Shown: positions 1-8,327 of the stretch, piece by piece
Layout: every line of letters begins with the position of its first letter
How positions within the stretch are numbered: position 1 is the first letter of the stretch
DNA from: Bacillota bacterium
Lineage (GTDB): Bacteria; Bacillota; Clostridia; TANB77; CAG-465
DNA: 64,000 nt
Reading direction: 5' to 3'
NCBI GenBank assembly: GCA_023460515.1
Contig: JAEWPS010000018.1
Span: 133,800-197,799 of the forward strand
The notes under the pieces: model-generated
Told to the model about the DNA's origin: nothing
What the model saw: only the letters and a program-made list of their open reading frames with translations
Database searches by the model: none
Made by a program: the position numbers and the translations under genes

Positions 1-658
1 ACATACGATAATGTCCTGTTATTCCTCTAGTATTATACCAATAAACAATTGCATCTTCATCCCTATTAGGTTGACTAGCGTTATGTATTATATATGGGAG
101 TCCCTCTTTATTTCTTCTATCTGAAATAATAGCTATATGTTTAGTTCCAAATACAACTATATCTCCGGGCATCCATTCAGTAATATCATATGGATCGTTT
201 GTAAGGATGGTATAGTGATTATCAAAAAACACTTTTAAATTTCTAACTCTACGAAAATCTATATTTGGATCTGGTACATCTATAGCTTTATATAGTTTTA
301 AATTTTCTTTTATATCCGCATCTATTAGTTCTTTCAAATTATATCCGGCATTTTTCAAAGATCTCCATACAACATCTGTACAGACCCCTTCACCCTCTGG
401 TGGATAACCTCCTCTATAATACTCACTTTTATATTTTGGTTTATTACTAGCCTCAATTTTTGCTCCTTGTAATATATCTGCATAATCTTCTATACCATCA
501 GAATCTGCATCTTTATCACTTTTAATTACTTGTATATTAAAATCGTTTGCGTAAAATATTTCTTTTGGAAGCATATTAAATTTATCTAGTGTTAATAAAA
601 CAGAAAATATTATTATAACAATTATAAAAAATATTATTAGTTTAATAGTTTTACTCAT
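1..658 (-). CDS. DUF1287 family exported protein (3' end outside window)
   Basis: The gene starts at 658 (ATG behind GAGGAGATAT) and runs off the left edge after 219 codons. Residues 5-24 form a membrane segment or signal anchor. Around residues 48-56 there is an Asp-rich calcium-loop-like stretch (DKDADSDGIED). The rest matches the DUF1287 pattern: GEGVCTDVVWRSLKNAGY with its Cys, then PDPNIDFRRVRNLKVFF, PGDIVVFGTKHIAIISD and IIHNAS, ending near ITGHYR. DUF1287 proteins are NlpC/P60-like in pattern, with a Cys and later His, and are thought to be extracytoplasmic hydrolases; the substrate is unknown. The family call is from recalled motifs; peptidoglycan or amide hydrolysis is inference. Confidence 0.82.
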   Translation of the reverse strand, partial: MSKTIKLIIFFIIVIIIFSVLLTLDKFNMLPKEIFYANDFNIQVIKSDKDADSDGIEDYADILQGAKIEASNKPKYKSEYYRGGYPPEGEGVCTDVVWRSLKNAGYNLKELIDADIKENLKLYKAIDVPDPNIDFRRVRNLKVFFDNHYTILTNDPYDITEWMPGDIVVFGTKHIAIISDRRNKEGLPYIIHNASQPNRDEDAIVYWYNTRGITGHYRM

Positions 659-812
659 AAATATCTCCTCTACGTAATTTTTTGTCTATTTAAATTTAGG
701 AAAATATATATATTCAGTTATTCCTAAATATTCCAATTATAGAAATTATATCACAATATTAATCAAAATCAAACATATTTAAATAAAAATTTTATTATAT
801 TATATTTATATA

Positions 813-844
813 AAAAAATGTACCTATTTCTAAGTACATTTTTT
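813..844 (-). terminator. Intrinsic terminator of fucO
   Basis: Perfect 11-bp stem (AAAAAATGTAC with GTACATTTTTT) just past the fucO stop, with a U-run; A/T flanks on both sides may let it act in both directions. Confidence 0.8.
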
Positions 845-858
845 ATTTATTATTTACT

Positions 859-2013
859 TTAATATGCCTCTTTATATATTTGAGCTATATCTTCTACTGA
901 AGTTTCTCTTGGATTTCCACCTGTACAAATATCATTATATGCTTTCTGTGCAAGCATTTGTATATCTTCATTTTTAACGTTGATCTCACTTAATTTTTGT
1001 GGTATACCTAAACAAATAGAAAGATTTGTTATTTTACCTACTAACGTTTCTGTAACTTGTTCTTTATTCATATTACTTGTATCTACTTCTAATGCTTTTA
1101 ATATTTCTCTAAATCTTTCTTCACAAACTTCTCCGTTATATCTCATTACATAAGGTAAAAGTAATGCATTAGCTATTCCATGAGGAGTATCATAAACTGC
1201 ACCTAATTGATGAGCCATAGAATGAACTATACCAAGTCCAACATTTGAAAAACCTTGACCTGCAGTATATTGTGCAAGTGCCATATTTTCTATTGCCACT
1301 TTATCTTTTTGTATAACTGCTTTTTCTAAGTTATCGAATATAAGTTTTATTGCTCTTATATGGAACATATCTGTCATTGACCATGCAGCTTTTGTTATGT
1401 ATCCTTCCATAGCATGTGTTAAAGCATCCATACCAGTAGCCGCTGCAAGTACTTTTGGCATTGATTCCATAAGCTCTGAATCAATTATTGCAACAACAGG
1501 TATATCGTGAGGATCAACACATACCATTTTTTTAACACTTTGTTCATCTGTTATAACGTAGTTTATAGTTACTTCTGCTGCAGTCCCTGCAGTTGTTGGA
1601 AGTGCAATTATTGGAAGACATTTATTTTTTGTGTTTGCCACTCCATCTAAAGATTTTACATCAGAAAATTCTGGATTTTTAATAATAATTGCTATAGCTT
1701 TAGCAGTATCTATTGCAGATCCACCACCTACGGCAACTATACAATCTGAGTTATATAACTTACAAACTTGAACTCCATCTTTTACATTGTCTATTGTTGG
1801 GTTAGGTTTTAAATTAGAAAATACGTTATATATTATATTTTCTTTATCTAATATACTTGTTACTTTATCTGTAACACCAGCATTAAGTAATGCCTTATCT
1901 GTAACAACAAGGACATTTGAAAATCCTCTTTGTTTTATTTCATTAGTTAATACTTCTCTTGAACCTCTACCAAAATATGAAGTTTCATTTAATATTATTC
2001 TATTTGTACTCAT
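859..2013 (-). CDS. fucO: Lactaldehyde reductase / iron-containing alcohol dehydrogenase
   Basis: A 384-residue group III Fe-dependent alcohol dehydrogenase that resembles FucO (L-1,2-propanediol oxidoreductase) along its length. FucO reduces lactaldehyde to propanediol with NADH, disposing of reducing power in anaerobic fucose/rhamnose breakdown. The nucleotide-binding GGGS motif is at residues 96-99. Likely iron ligands are D196, H200, H264 and H278, in GMDALTHAMEGY, GIVHSMAH and DTPHGIAN. The ATG at 2013 is chosen because AGGAGGT lies just upstream; an in-frame start 17 codons earlier has no site. It is a single gene with its own terminator, and no fucose genes are nearby, so a general aldehyde reductase role is also possible. 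Confidence 0.9.
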   Translation of the reverse strand: MSTNRIILNETSYFGRGSREVLTNEIKQRGFSNVLVVTDKALLNAGVTDKVTSILDKENIIYNVFSNLKPNPTIDNVKDGVQVCKLYNSDCIVAVGGGSAIDTAKAIAIIIKNPEFSDVKSLDGVANTKNKCLPIIALPTTAGTAAEVTINYVITDEQSVKKMVCVDPHDIPVVAIIDSELMESMPKVLAAATGMDALTHAMEGYITKAAWSMTDMFHIRAIKLIFDNLEKAVIQKDKVAIENMALAQYTAGQGFSNVGLGIVHSMAHQLGAVYDTPHGIANALLLPYVMRYNGEVCEERFREILKALEVDTSNMNKEQVTETLVGKITNLSICLGIPQKLSEINVKNEDIQMLAQKAYNDICTGGNPRETSVEDIAQIYKEAY

Positions 2014-2100
2014 ATATTTACCTCCTAAATTATACTTAATAATAATATATTTATATTTTATCACAAAATAAAAAAATAATCTATTAGTTTTAGAATTTAA

Positions 2101-2129
2101 TTGACATTTTTCAAAAAATTGTATATACT
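2101..2129 (+). promoter_or_regulatory. Sigma-A promoter for the 2174 gene
   Basis: TTGACA (2101-2106), 17-bp spacer, TATACT (2124-2129), about 45 bases before the start codon. Confidence 0.75.
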
Positions 2130-2173
2130 AATTTTATATATTAAAGTATATTATTTTATGGAGGTATAGATAT

Positions 2174-2875
2174 ATGAAAACAAGTACAAAAATTATAGTT
2201 ATTTTAGGAATATTAATTATATTAGGAATGATATTATTTGCAATTGATTTTATTAGAGTAGATAATAATAAATCCCCTATTCTTTGTATACAAGTCAAAT
2301 CATATGAAGATGGTGGTAGCATTGAATATATTGGATTTGGCTACAAGGTTATAAAGTATGTAGATTTAGAAAACAATAAAGAATTATATAAAATAGGAAC
2401 ATATTTTATGCAGTTTAATAATCCTTTTAGTAAAGATCTCCTTCAAGGAATTTCACCAACTCCTGTACCTATAACATTTAGTTCAAAAAGTATACAGACA
2501 CATTTATACATAAATAACTTTAATAGTCCATCAGTAGATATAATTAAATCATTATTTGACTTAGAAAAATACAAAACAAAGTATAAGGATGATACATTAT
2601 ATTCATTTCTTGAGAAGTATACTGAAAGTTATTTTAATAGCAATGTATTAGTTATTGTTAATATACAAGAATCTAGTGGATCAAATACAAATAAAATAGA
2701 TAGAATAGCAAAAGATAAATCTTATAACAGAATAGACATATTTGTAAAAAGAGATGTAGCTGAAATTGGTACTGCAGATATGGCAATATGGCATTTAATA
2801 GCTGAAATAGATAAAAACATTTTCGGTGATACAACTGATATAGAAGTATTAGATTCCACTACTATGTATCACTAA
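2174..2875 (+). CDS. Membrane-anchored protein of unknown function
   Basis: A 233-residue protein with one N-terminal membrane segment (residues 7-25) and an extracytoplasmic remainder. The middle part (PILCIQVKSYEDGGSIEYIG, then GFGYKVIKY) and the C-terminal part (LVIVNIQESSGS, then VAEIGTADMAIWHLIAEID) resemble two segments recurrent in clostridial exported hypotheticals. I cannot assign an activity. The start is supported by GGAGG 9 bases upstream and by a consensus promoter. It is monocistronic and shares a two-way terminator with the convergent ABC operon. Confidence 0.85.
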   Translation: MKTSTKIIVILGILIILGMILFAIDFIRVDNNKSPILCIQVKSYEDGGSIEYIGFGYKVIKYVDLENNKELYKIGTYFMQFNNPFSKDLLQGISPTPVPITFSSKSIQTHLYINNFNSPSVDIIKSLFDLEKYKTKYKDDTLYSFLEKYTESYFNSNVLVIVNIQESSGSNTNKIDRIAKDKSYNRIDIFVKRDVAEIGTADMAIWHLIAEIDKNIFGDTTDIEVLDSTTMYH

Positions 2876-2892
2876 TTTAAAATTTATAAAAT

Positions 2893-2935
2893 AAAATAAA
2901 TTATCATCTATTTTGTTTAAATGATAATTTATTTT
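2893..2935. terminator. Bidirectional terminator between convergent genes
   Basis: A 15-bp stem (AAAATAAATTATCAT with ATGATAATTTATTTT) lies between the 2875 and 2963 gene ends, with T-runs on both strands. Confidence 0.8.
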
Positions 2936-2962
2936 TATTTTATTTATTATTTTATTCACATA

Positions 2963-3766
2963 TTACATATTTAAATCTCTACTATTATATTTTCTATATG
3001 ACGGTATCAGAATAACTATCATAATAACAATAGTTAAAATTATATACCATATGTTTAGCTTATTAGTTGTAAGAAATTCTTTTGCATCAAAATATTTAAA
3101 TGGTGTTAACAAACTAAATATTTCTAATTTATCTGTCATATCTATTATTAAAGATAAAAAGTATGTACTAAGTAATATTGAAACAGTTACACTTCCAGAT
3201 TTTTTATAATTTTTACTCATAGTTGCCATACCAAGTCCAATAACCATAAATAATAGTTGTACAAAGAACATAGCAATTGCAGATAATATTATTTGAGTTA
3301 ATATTGGTTCACTAGTTAAACTATTTAAGGTAATTAATGAAGTTATGAATATAACTACATTAAAAATTAATATATTTGTTAAAGAAGCAATAAGTTTTAT
3401 AGTAATAATCTTTTTTCTTGACACTGGTTTAGTCATCAAAAATTCAACAGTTTTATCTCTTTCTTCTTTAGAAATTATATTAGAACCTATCATACTTGCA
3501 TGTATGCCACCCATTACTAGTAAAAATGGAAATAAAACTGCAAAATAACCAATAGGTTTTGTAATATCTATATCAGATATCCCCCACATTGTTTGAATTA
3601 CTTTAGGCATTGCATCTATCATTTCATTAAATGCTGTCATATTTGTTCCATTACCTGTAAGAGCCTCATACTTTTGCATTCCCATCATAACAAATAGTAT
3701 CATACATATGGACCAAATTATTAATGCTTTTTTATTAGCATTTAATTCTCTTAAATAAATATTCAT
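2963..3766 (-). CDS. ABC-2 type transporter permease
   Basis: A 267-residue membrane protein with about six hydrophobic segments (first at residues 13-30), arranged like ABC-2 exporter permeases. The cytosolic segment SKEERDKTVEFLMTKPVSRK is the hallmark found after the second helix in this family. It is the last gene of a three-gene operon with a second permease and an ATPase. Its ribosome site AGAGGGGTGA overlaps the end of the upstream permease, so translation is probably coupled. The exported substrate (drug, lantibiotic or lipid) is not readable. Confidence 0.88.
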   Translation of the reverse strand: MNIYLRELNANKKALIIWSICMILFVMMGMQKYEALTGNGTNMTAFNEMIDAMPKVIQTMWGISDIDITKPIGYFAVLFPFLLVMGGIHASMIGSNIISKEERDKTVEFLMTKPVSRKKIITIKLIASLTNILIFNVVIFITSLITLNSLTSEPILTQIILSAIAMFFVQLLFMVIGLGMATMSKNYKKSGSVTVSILLSTYFLSLIIDMTDKLEIFSLLTPFKYFDAKEFLTTNKLNIWYIILTIVIMIVILIPSYRKYNSRDLNM

Positions 3767-3778
3767 GTATTCACCCCT

Positions 3779-4567
3779 CTATACGGATTGTATATCTTTT
3801 TTATTATATATTACATATGTAAAAATTGTAAGTATAAGAACTATTGCAAATGACAGTACTGTATAATTTAATTCATATTTTGAGTTATTTAATATATAAT
3901 TTGTATCAAAATATTTAAATGGCATTAATACTCTAAGTTTCTCATCAGCAAAAGAACTTAATAAATAAAATGCAAATACTATACCCATAGATATTGGAAG
4001 TACAGCTTTTATTTTACTAAATATTGCAGAAACAAATATACCTAAAGTGAAAAATATAAGTTGAACAATAAAAGGTATAAATGCTAATAATAAAAATGTA
4101 TTTAAGTTAAAACTTACATTAGTAACGCTAAATAATGCAAAAAATAAACTTAATGTATAAATAATATTAGATATACATAGCAAAGTAAATGAAGCAAGTA
4201 GTTTAGACGTAATAATTTGGTTTCTTGAAATAGGTTTTGTGTATAGAAAATCTGCTGTCTTTTCTCTTGTCTCTTTAGATAGAATAGAAACTCCAAGAAT
4301 CATCGCTTCTACTGAGCAAGATACAAGTATAATTGTTAGTACAAAAGATGAGTAGTATCCTAATATTGATCCTATTCTTTCAATGCTAATTCCAAATGCG
4401 ATTCTCAAATTTTCAGGAAAATTATTTAACATAGATTTAAAAACATCTATATCTTGACTAATACTAGTATACATTAATACCATAATAACAGCTAAAACAA
4501 TCAGAACTATAAGCCAAGTAAAAATAAATTTAGCATTAGATTTTAATTCATGTAAGTAAATATTCAT
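3779..4567 (-). CDS. ABC-2 type transporter permease
   Basis: A 262-residue permease, a distant paralogue of its downstream neighbour: both begin MNIYL.EL and both carry a SKE.R.KT..FL.TKPISR motif after the second membrane helix. About six membrane segments. The pair probably forms a heterodimeric channel driven by the ATPase encoded immediately upstream. Its GGGGGAG ribosome site lies inside the last codons of the ATPase gene (3-base gap), consistent with coupled translation and fixed stoichiometry. Confidence 0.88.
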   Translation of the reverse strand: MNIYLHELKSNAKFIFTWLIVLIVLAVIMVLMYTSISQDIDVFKSMLNNFPENLRIAFGISIERIGSILGYYSSFVLTIILVSCSVEAMILGVSILSKETREKTADFLYTKPISRNQIITSKLLASFTLLCISNIIYTLSLFFALFSVTNVSFNLNTFLLLAFIPFIVQLIFFTLGIFVSAIFSKIKAVLPISMGIVFAFYLLSSFADEKLRVLMPFKYFDTNYILNNSKYELNYTVLSFAIVLILTIFTYVIYNKKDIQSV

Positions 4568-4570
4568 TTC

Positions 4571-5455
4571 TTACTCCCCCTTATTATAATAATGTAGAAA
4601 TATTTCTTCTAGATCTAATTCATCTATCCATATGTTATTTACTTGTATAGTTGATATTTTTTTTAGTATATCATTTACATCACCTTTAAACATGAAACTA
4701 TGAGTATTTTCTTCTATTTTTAATTCATTAACTCCATCAATTTGAAAATAACTATCTTCTACTTTATTTTTAGTCTCTATTTTAAATCTTTTATAATTAC
4801 TATCATTAATTTCACTTATTTTCTCTAATTTAACAATTTTACCTTCTTTAATTATAGCTACTTTGTCACATATTCTTTGTACTTCACTTAAAACATGTGA
4901 TGAAAAGAAAATAGTTGCACCTTTTTTATTTTCTTCTTTTAATAAATCAAAAAACTTTTGTTGCATTAAAGGATCTAGGCCACCAGTTGGTTCATCTAAA
5001 ATAATAAGTTTTGGTTCATGAAGCAATGCCTGAACAATACCTACTTTTTTCTTATTACCATAAGATAATTCATCTATTTTTCTATTCAAATCCAAATCCA
5101 TTATTTTTGAAAGTTCTTCTATTCTTTTTGAACAATCCTTTTTATAGAAAGATGCAGAATAGTTAAGTAAATCTATAACTTTCATACCATCATAATAAAA
5201 AACTTCTGAAGGCAAATACCCTACTTCTTTCATTATTTTAGGTGAATTACTAGCACAATCCATACCAAATATTTTAGCTTCACCATTTGTAGGGTGTATT
5301 AAACCAAGTAAAGTTCTAATTGTAGTACTTTTACCTGAACCATTGGGTCCAATAAACCCGAATATTTCACCTTCTTTAACATCAAAACTAACATCAATTA
5401 TACCTCTAGATTTATTGTAATACTTAGTTAAATTTTTAATTTCAATAACGTTCAT
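4571..5455 (-). CDS. ABC transporter ATP-binding protein
   Basis: A 294-residue nucleotide-binding subunit. Walker A GPNGSGKST, Q-loop near VGYLPSE, signature-like SYGNKKKVG, Walker B LIILDEP and the H-loop SSHVLSE are all present. The C-terminal ~80 residues form the extra domain typical of CcmA/NatA-type exporters. The ATG at 5455 has AAGGAGA in place; an upstream in-frame start at 5533 lacks a site and would add an unconserved tail. It is first in an operon with two ABC-2 permeases. The signature has SYGNK rather than LSGGQ, common in this exporter group. Confidence 0.92.
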   Translation of the reverse strand: MNVIEIKNLTKYYNKSRGIIDVSFDVKEGEIFGFIGPNGSGKSTTIRTLLGLIHPTNGEAKIFGMDCASNSPKIMKEVGYLPSEVFYYDGMKVIDLLNYSASFYKKDCSKRIEELSKIMDLDLNRKIDELSYGNKKKVGIVQALLHEPKLIILDEPTGGLDPLMQQKFFDLLKEENKKGATIFFSSHVLSEVQRICDKVAIIKEGKIVKLEKISEINDSNYKRFKIETKNKVEDSYFQIDGVNELKIEENTHSFMFKGDVNDILKKISTIQVNNIWIDELDLEEIFLHYYNKGE

Positions 5456-5657
5456 TTTAGTATCTCCTTTACTTATATATTTTATATATGAATTTAATAC
5501 AAAAATTATATCACTACTCCATATTTTAGTCAACTACTGCTAAACAAAATATATATCTTTTATTTAATATATATATTAAAATTCAAAGTTTCTTAGATAA
5601 CTATAAAAATTATATTGCATATTATGTTATAGGAGGTGATTTAAAACGAGAAACACT

Positions 5658-6353
5658 GTGAATAATAGCGTTAATATAACAACAAAAAGTATTAAAAAAA
5701 GTTTTACACATAAAGAAAAAATAATGGTTAATGTTAATATTGAATATCCTATAATTAATTTAGCAAAAGATTCTAACGTTAAAATGAAAATGAATATACA
5801 ATTTATAAAGGTAGCAAATAGTTTTTATAATTATGCATTAAATACACTTCTTCCAAATGCTATAGAACAATATGAGGCTTCAATTAAGCAAGATTACCCA
5901 TTTAATCCATATGAGGCATTTATGAAGTATACAATAACATTAAACGACAACTGCACTCTAAGTACATATTATGATCAATATGAATATACTGGTGGAGCAC
6001 ATGGAATGACAATACGCTCATCAGACACTTTTAACTTACAAAATGGAAATATTATAAAGCTTAAAGACATATTCAAGGAAAATCCAAATTACAAAAGTAT
6101 GATTATAAAGGAATTACAAACTGAGGCAGATAAAAATTTAGCTGAAAATCCTGGTATATATTTTGATAATTATAAAGCACTAATAATCGAAAACTTTAAT
6201 GAAAATAATTTTTATCTTACATCAAAGACAATAAATTTTTATTATCAGCAATATGATATCGCACCATATTCTAGCGGAATTGTTACGTTTGCTATACCTT
6301 ATGAAAATTTAAAAATCAAAAGTCCTGAGTGTACATTTACAAAAAAGAAATAA
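5658..6353 (+). CDS. DUF4163/DUF3298 (RsiV-like) protein; start codon uncertain
   Basis: A 231-residue protein carrying an N-terminal DUF4163-like part and a C-terminal DUF3298 part (YTGGAHGMT motif, then LKDIFKENPNYKSMIIKELQ and GIVTFAIPYENL). In RsiV of Bacillus this module is the extracellular lysozyme-sensing part of an anti-sigma factor. Here no membrane segment or signal peptide precedes it. The only conventional start is GTG 5658, but the excellent site AGGAGGTGAT (5631-5640) is optimally spaced to an ACG codon at 5646 that is in frame, with an in-frame stop just before. Either ACG is used or an ATG was lost by one base change. Confidence 0.75.
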   Translation: MNNSVNITTKSIKKSFTHKEKIMVNVNIEYPIINLAKDSNVKMKMNIQFIKVANSFYNYALNTLLPNAIEQYEASIKQDYPFNPYEAFMKYTITLNDNCTLSTYYDQYEYTGGAHGMTIRSSDTFNLQNGNIIKLKDIFKENPNYKSMIIKELQTEADKNLAENPGIYFDNYKALIIENFNENNFYLTSKTINFYYQQYDIAPYSSGIVTFAIPYENLKIKSPECTFTKKK

Positions 6354-6440
6354 TATTTTTATACATTTATACTATCATATTTTACAAAAGTAAATTAGTA
6401 TATATTTTTATAAATTATTTTATTTTTTTCAATTTATTGA

Positions 6441-6469
6441 TTGACATATTAGGACAATTATGTTATAAT
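6441..6469 (+). promoter_or_regulatory. Consensus promoter of tRNA-Met
   Basis: TTGACA, 17-bp spacer, TATAAT: a perfect sigma-A promoter 34 bases before the tRNA. Confidence 0.85.
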
Positions 6470-6502
6470 TAATTTGCTAAGTTAATTATAGCATTTTTTT
6501 AT

Positions 6503-6579
6503 GGCGGCATAGCTTAGTTGGCTAGAGCGTTCGGTTCATACCCGAAAGGTCGTAGGTTCGACTCCTACTGCCGCTACCA
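6503..6579 (+). tRNA. tRNA-Met (CAT), elongator type
   Basis: A 77-nt cloverleaf including an encoded CCA end. Acceptor GGCGGCA pairs with TGCCGCT (first pair G-U). D-arm GCTTAGTTGGCTAGAGC, anticodon arm TTCGG-TTCATAC-CCGAA with anticodon CAT, T-loop GGTTCGACTCC. The anticodon stem lacks the three G-C pairs of initiator tRNA, so elongator tRNA-Met is favoured; a lysidine-modified tRNA-Ile2 is less likely. Confidence 0.93.
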
Positions 6580-6583
6580 AATT

Positions 6584-6614
6584 AAAAGTACTTTGAAAAA
6601 TTCAAAGTACTTTT
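6584..6614. terminator. Bidirectional terminator, tRNA-Met and hydrolase
   Basis: A 14-bp perfect stem (AAAAGTACTTTGAA with TTCAAAGTACTTTT), loop of three A, T-run after it; it lies between the tRNA and the convergent hydrolase gene. Confidence 0.85.
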
Positions 6615-6631
6615 TTATTTTGTTATATTTA

Positions 6632-7615
6632 TTATCTATCATTTCTATTTAGAAATTGATATGTTTCATCTGATATCTGTTTAAATTCTGTCCAATGTAA
6701 GTTATGTGATCCATCAAGAATAGTAATTTTTTTATAACTTATATTAGATAATAAATCTTCATGAATTTTTATCCAATTTTTTCCTATTTCTGTGTCTACA
6801 TTAATACTTTGTTTAGATAGAAAAAATAATACCGGTAGATTACTTGGAAATTTATAATTTTCAGTTTCTTCCATATTTTTTAACATGTTATTGTACTCAT
6901 TAATTAATGATTCATTAGAATTATTCCAACAATACAGAATTCTTATTAAATTTAAATAATTATTAGAGTATACTCCTTCTAATGAGTTTGACTGAGCTAT
7001 TGAAGGAACAATTTTAGTTATTGCTCTTACTATACCTGTTAATGTAACTAATTTTTCTAATTTACTTCTTTTTTTAGTTAGATCTACATAGTACATCTGT
7101 GCTGGAACACTTGGATCTATTCCTATAATAGCCTTTACTTCTTCAGGATATTTATTTGCATAATATAAACTGTATATTCCAGAAATTGAATGCGGCATTA
7201 ATATATATGGTGGATTTATTCCACATTGCTTTAAGGCAGCTCTTGTTTCCTCTATTATATTTTTAGATGTTCTTTCTTTGTCTGTTTTATCACTCCAACC
7301 ATATCCAAAATACTCAACTATAGCTACGTTATATTTTTTACTTAATTCATTAGTAAGTGGCATAAAATCTAGAACCGGTGAAGCATTTCCATATCCACTA
7401 AGTAATATAATTGTCTCTTTTTTATTATCATTAACTTTTGAATATATATTTATTCTTTTCCCATCTATTATTGCATATTTACCTACATTTATGTATTTTT
7501 CTTTTTCACTAATAGTTAATATACTATTTACTATTGTTAATACAAACAATAATACAATTATTACTATTATAATAATACCAACAATTTTCATAATACTTAT
7601 CAATATACTTTTCAT
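6632..7615 (-). CDS. Membrane-anchored alpha/beta hydrolase
   Basis: A 327-residue protein with an N-terminal membrane anchor (about residues 5-30) and an alpha/beta hydrolase fold. After the first strand comes ILLSGYGNASP (oxyanion region). The nucleophile elbow reads MPHSISGIYSLYYANKYPEEV, with Ser after His; the usual small residue before His is Pro here. An Asp-bearing GIDPSVP segment follows, and a C-terminal LDGSHNLHW supplies the catalytic His. The ATG at 7615 is chosen over a TTG five codons earlier because GGAAGG is at proper distance. Substrate unknown; probably an esterase or lipase-like enzyme on the outer face of the membrane. Confidence 0.85.
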   Translation of the reverse strand: MKSILISIMKIVGIIIIVIIVLLFVLTIVNSILTISEKEKYINVGKYAIIDGKRINIYSKVNDNKKETIILLSGYGNASPVLDFMPLTNELSKKYNVAIVEYFGYGWSDKTDKERTSKNIIEETRAALKQCGINPPYILMPHSISGIYSLYYANKYPEEVKAIIGIDPSVPAQMYYVDLTKKRSKLEKLVTLTGIVRAITKIVPSIAQSNSLEGVYSNNYLNLIRILYCWNNSNESLINEYNNMLKNMEETENYKFPSNLPVLFFLSKQSINVDTEIGKNWIKIHEDLLSNISYKKITILDGSHNLHWTEFKQISDETYQFLNRNDR

Positions 7616-7735
7616 TTTTATACCTTCCAAATATGATATTATTATATCTTTTATTTATTATCACCAAAAAATCATTAATAATTCAGTATATTTTTGTGGT
7701 ATTATGTATTTAATTGTAATTTTTTACATTTTTAC

Positions 7736-7764
7736 TTGACTTTTTGTAACAAAAATGTTAAAAT
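7736..7764 (+). promoter_or_regulatory. Promoter with ~145-nt leader for the 7916 gene
   Basis: TTGACT, 17-bp spacer, TAAAAT. The leader up to 7915 holds a small hairpin (AATAATTC 7837-7844 with GAATTATT 7851-7858) and a T-run at 7866-7870, a weak attenuator candidate. Confidence 0.6.
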
Positions 7765-7915
7765 TATACAACACTAAAAATAATCAAACAATTAAATAAT
7801 TTTTGAACACAATATATGAAAATTCAAATAATAATAAATAATTCTAAAGTGAATTATTGTTATTGTTTTTATAATATTTTGCAACTAATATTATATTCTT
7901 AATGGAGGTGTGCAA

Positions 7916-8245
7916 ATGAATGACTTAACTAGAAATGGTGAACATCTAAATTTAGTAAACATTACTAAAGAAAAAGAAATATTAAATAACAATGATAACA
8001 ATATTTTAAAAGAAGTTACCATTGGAAATGTAATTACTTTTAGTTTACTTGAACATGAGACAAATGAAACAGATATCTACACTCTAAAATTGGTAAATCA
8101 TGCTAAGTACAATAAAGATGAAATTTCTTTAGACAGTACAATAGGTAAAAAAATACATAAGAAACATATTGGAGACGTTGTACCATATACTTTAAATTCA
8201 AATGATTTTACAATTACGATAATAAACATTGAGGTTACAGTTTAA
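7916..8245 (+). CDS. Stand-alone GreA/GreB C-terminal-domain protein
   Basis: A 109-residue protein. Residues ~35-108 match the FKBP-like C-terminal domain of GreA/GreB: a GNVITFSLLEHETNETDIYTL opening, the DSTIGKKIHKKHIGD segment (GreA has SPLGKALLGKKVGD) and a terminal VPYTL...ITIINIEV strand. The N-terminal coiled coil that inserts in the RNA polymerase secondary channel is missing, so it cannot cleave backtracked RNA as GreA does. It may bind RNA polymerase and compete with or regulate Gre factors, as other coiled-coil-less or altered Gre homologues do; that is inference. ATG 7916 follows GGAGGTG; an in-frame GTG at 7910 overlaps the site. Confidence 0.8.
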   Translation: MNDLTRNGEHLNLVNITKEKEILNNNDNNILKEVTIGNVITFSLLEHETNETDIYTLKLVNHAKYNKDEISLDSTIGKKIHKKHIGDVVPYTLNSNDFTITIINIEVTV

Positions 8246-8262
8246 TAAATATTATGTTTTAA

Positions 8263-8297
8263 AACCGGCCATATTTAATAATATGACCGGTCTTTTT
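8263..8297 (+). terminator. Intrinsic terminator of the Gre-like gene
   Basis: GC-rich stem ACCGGCCATATT with AATATGACCGGT (one C-A mismatch), then CTTTTT. Confidence 0.85.
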
Positions 8298-8327
8298 CAA
8301 CTTTTATTATTTTATACAAAACTATTG

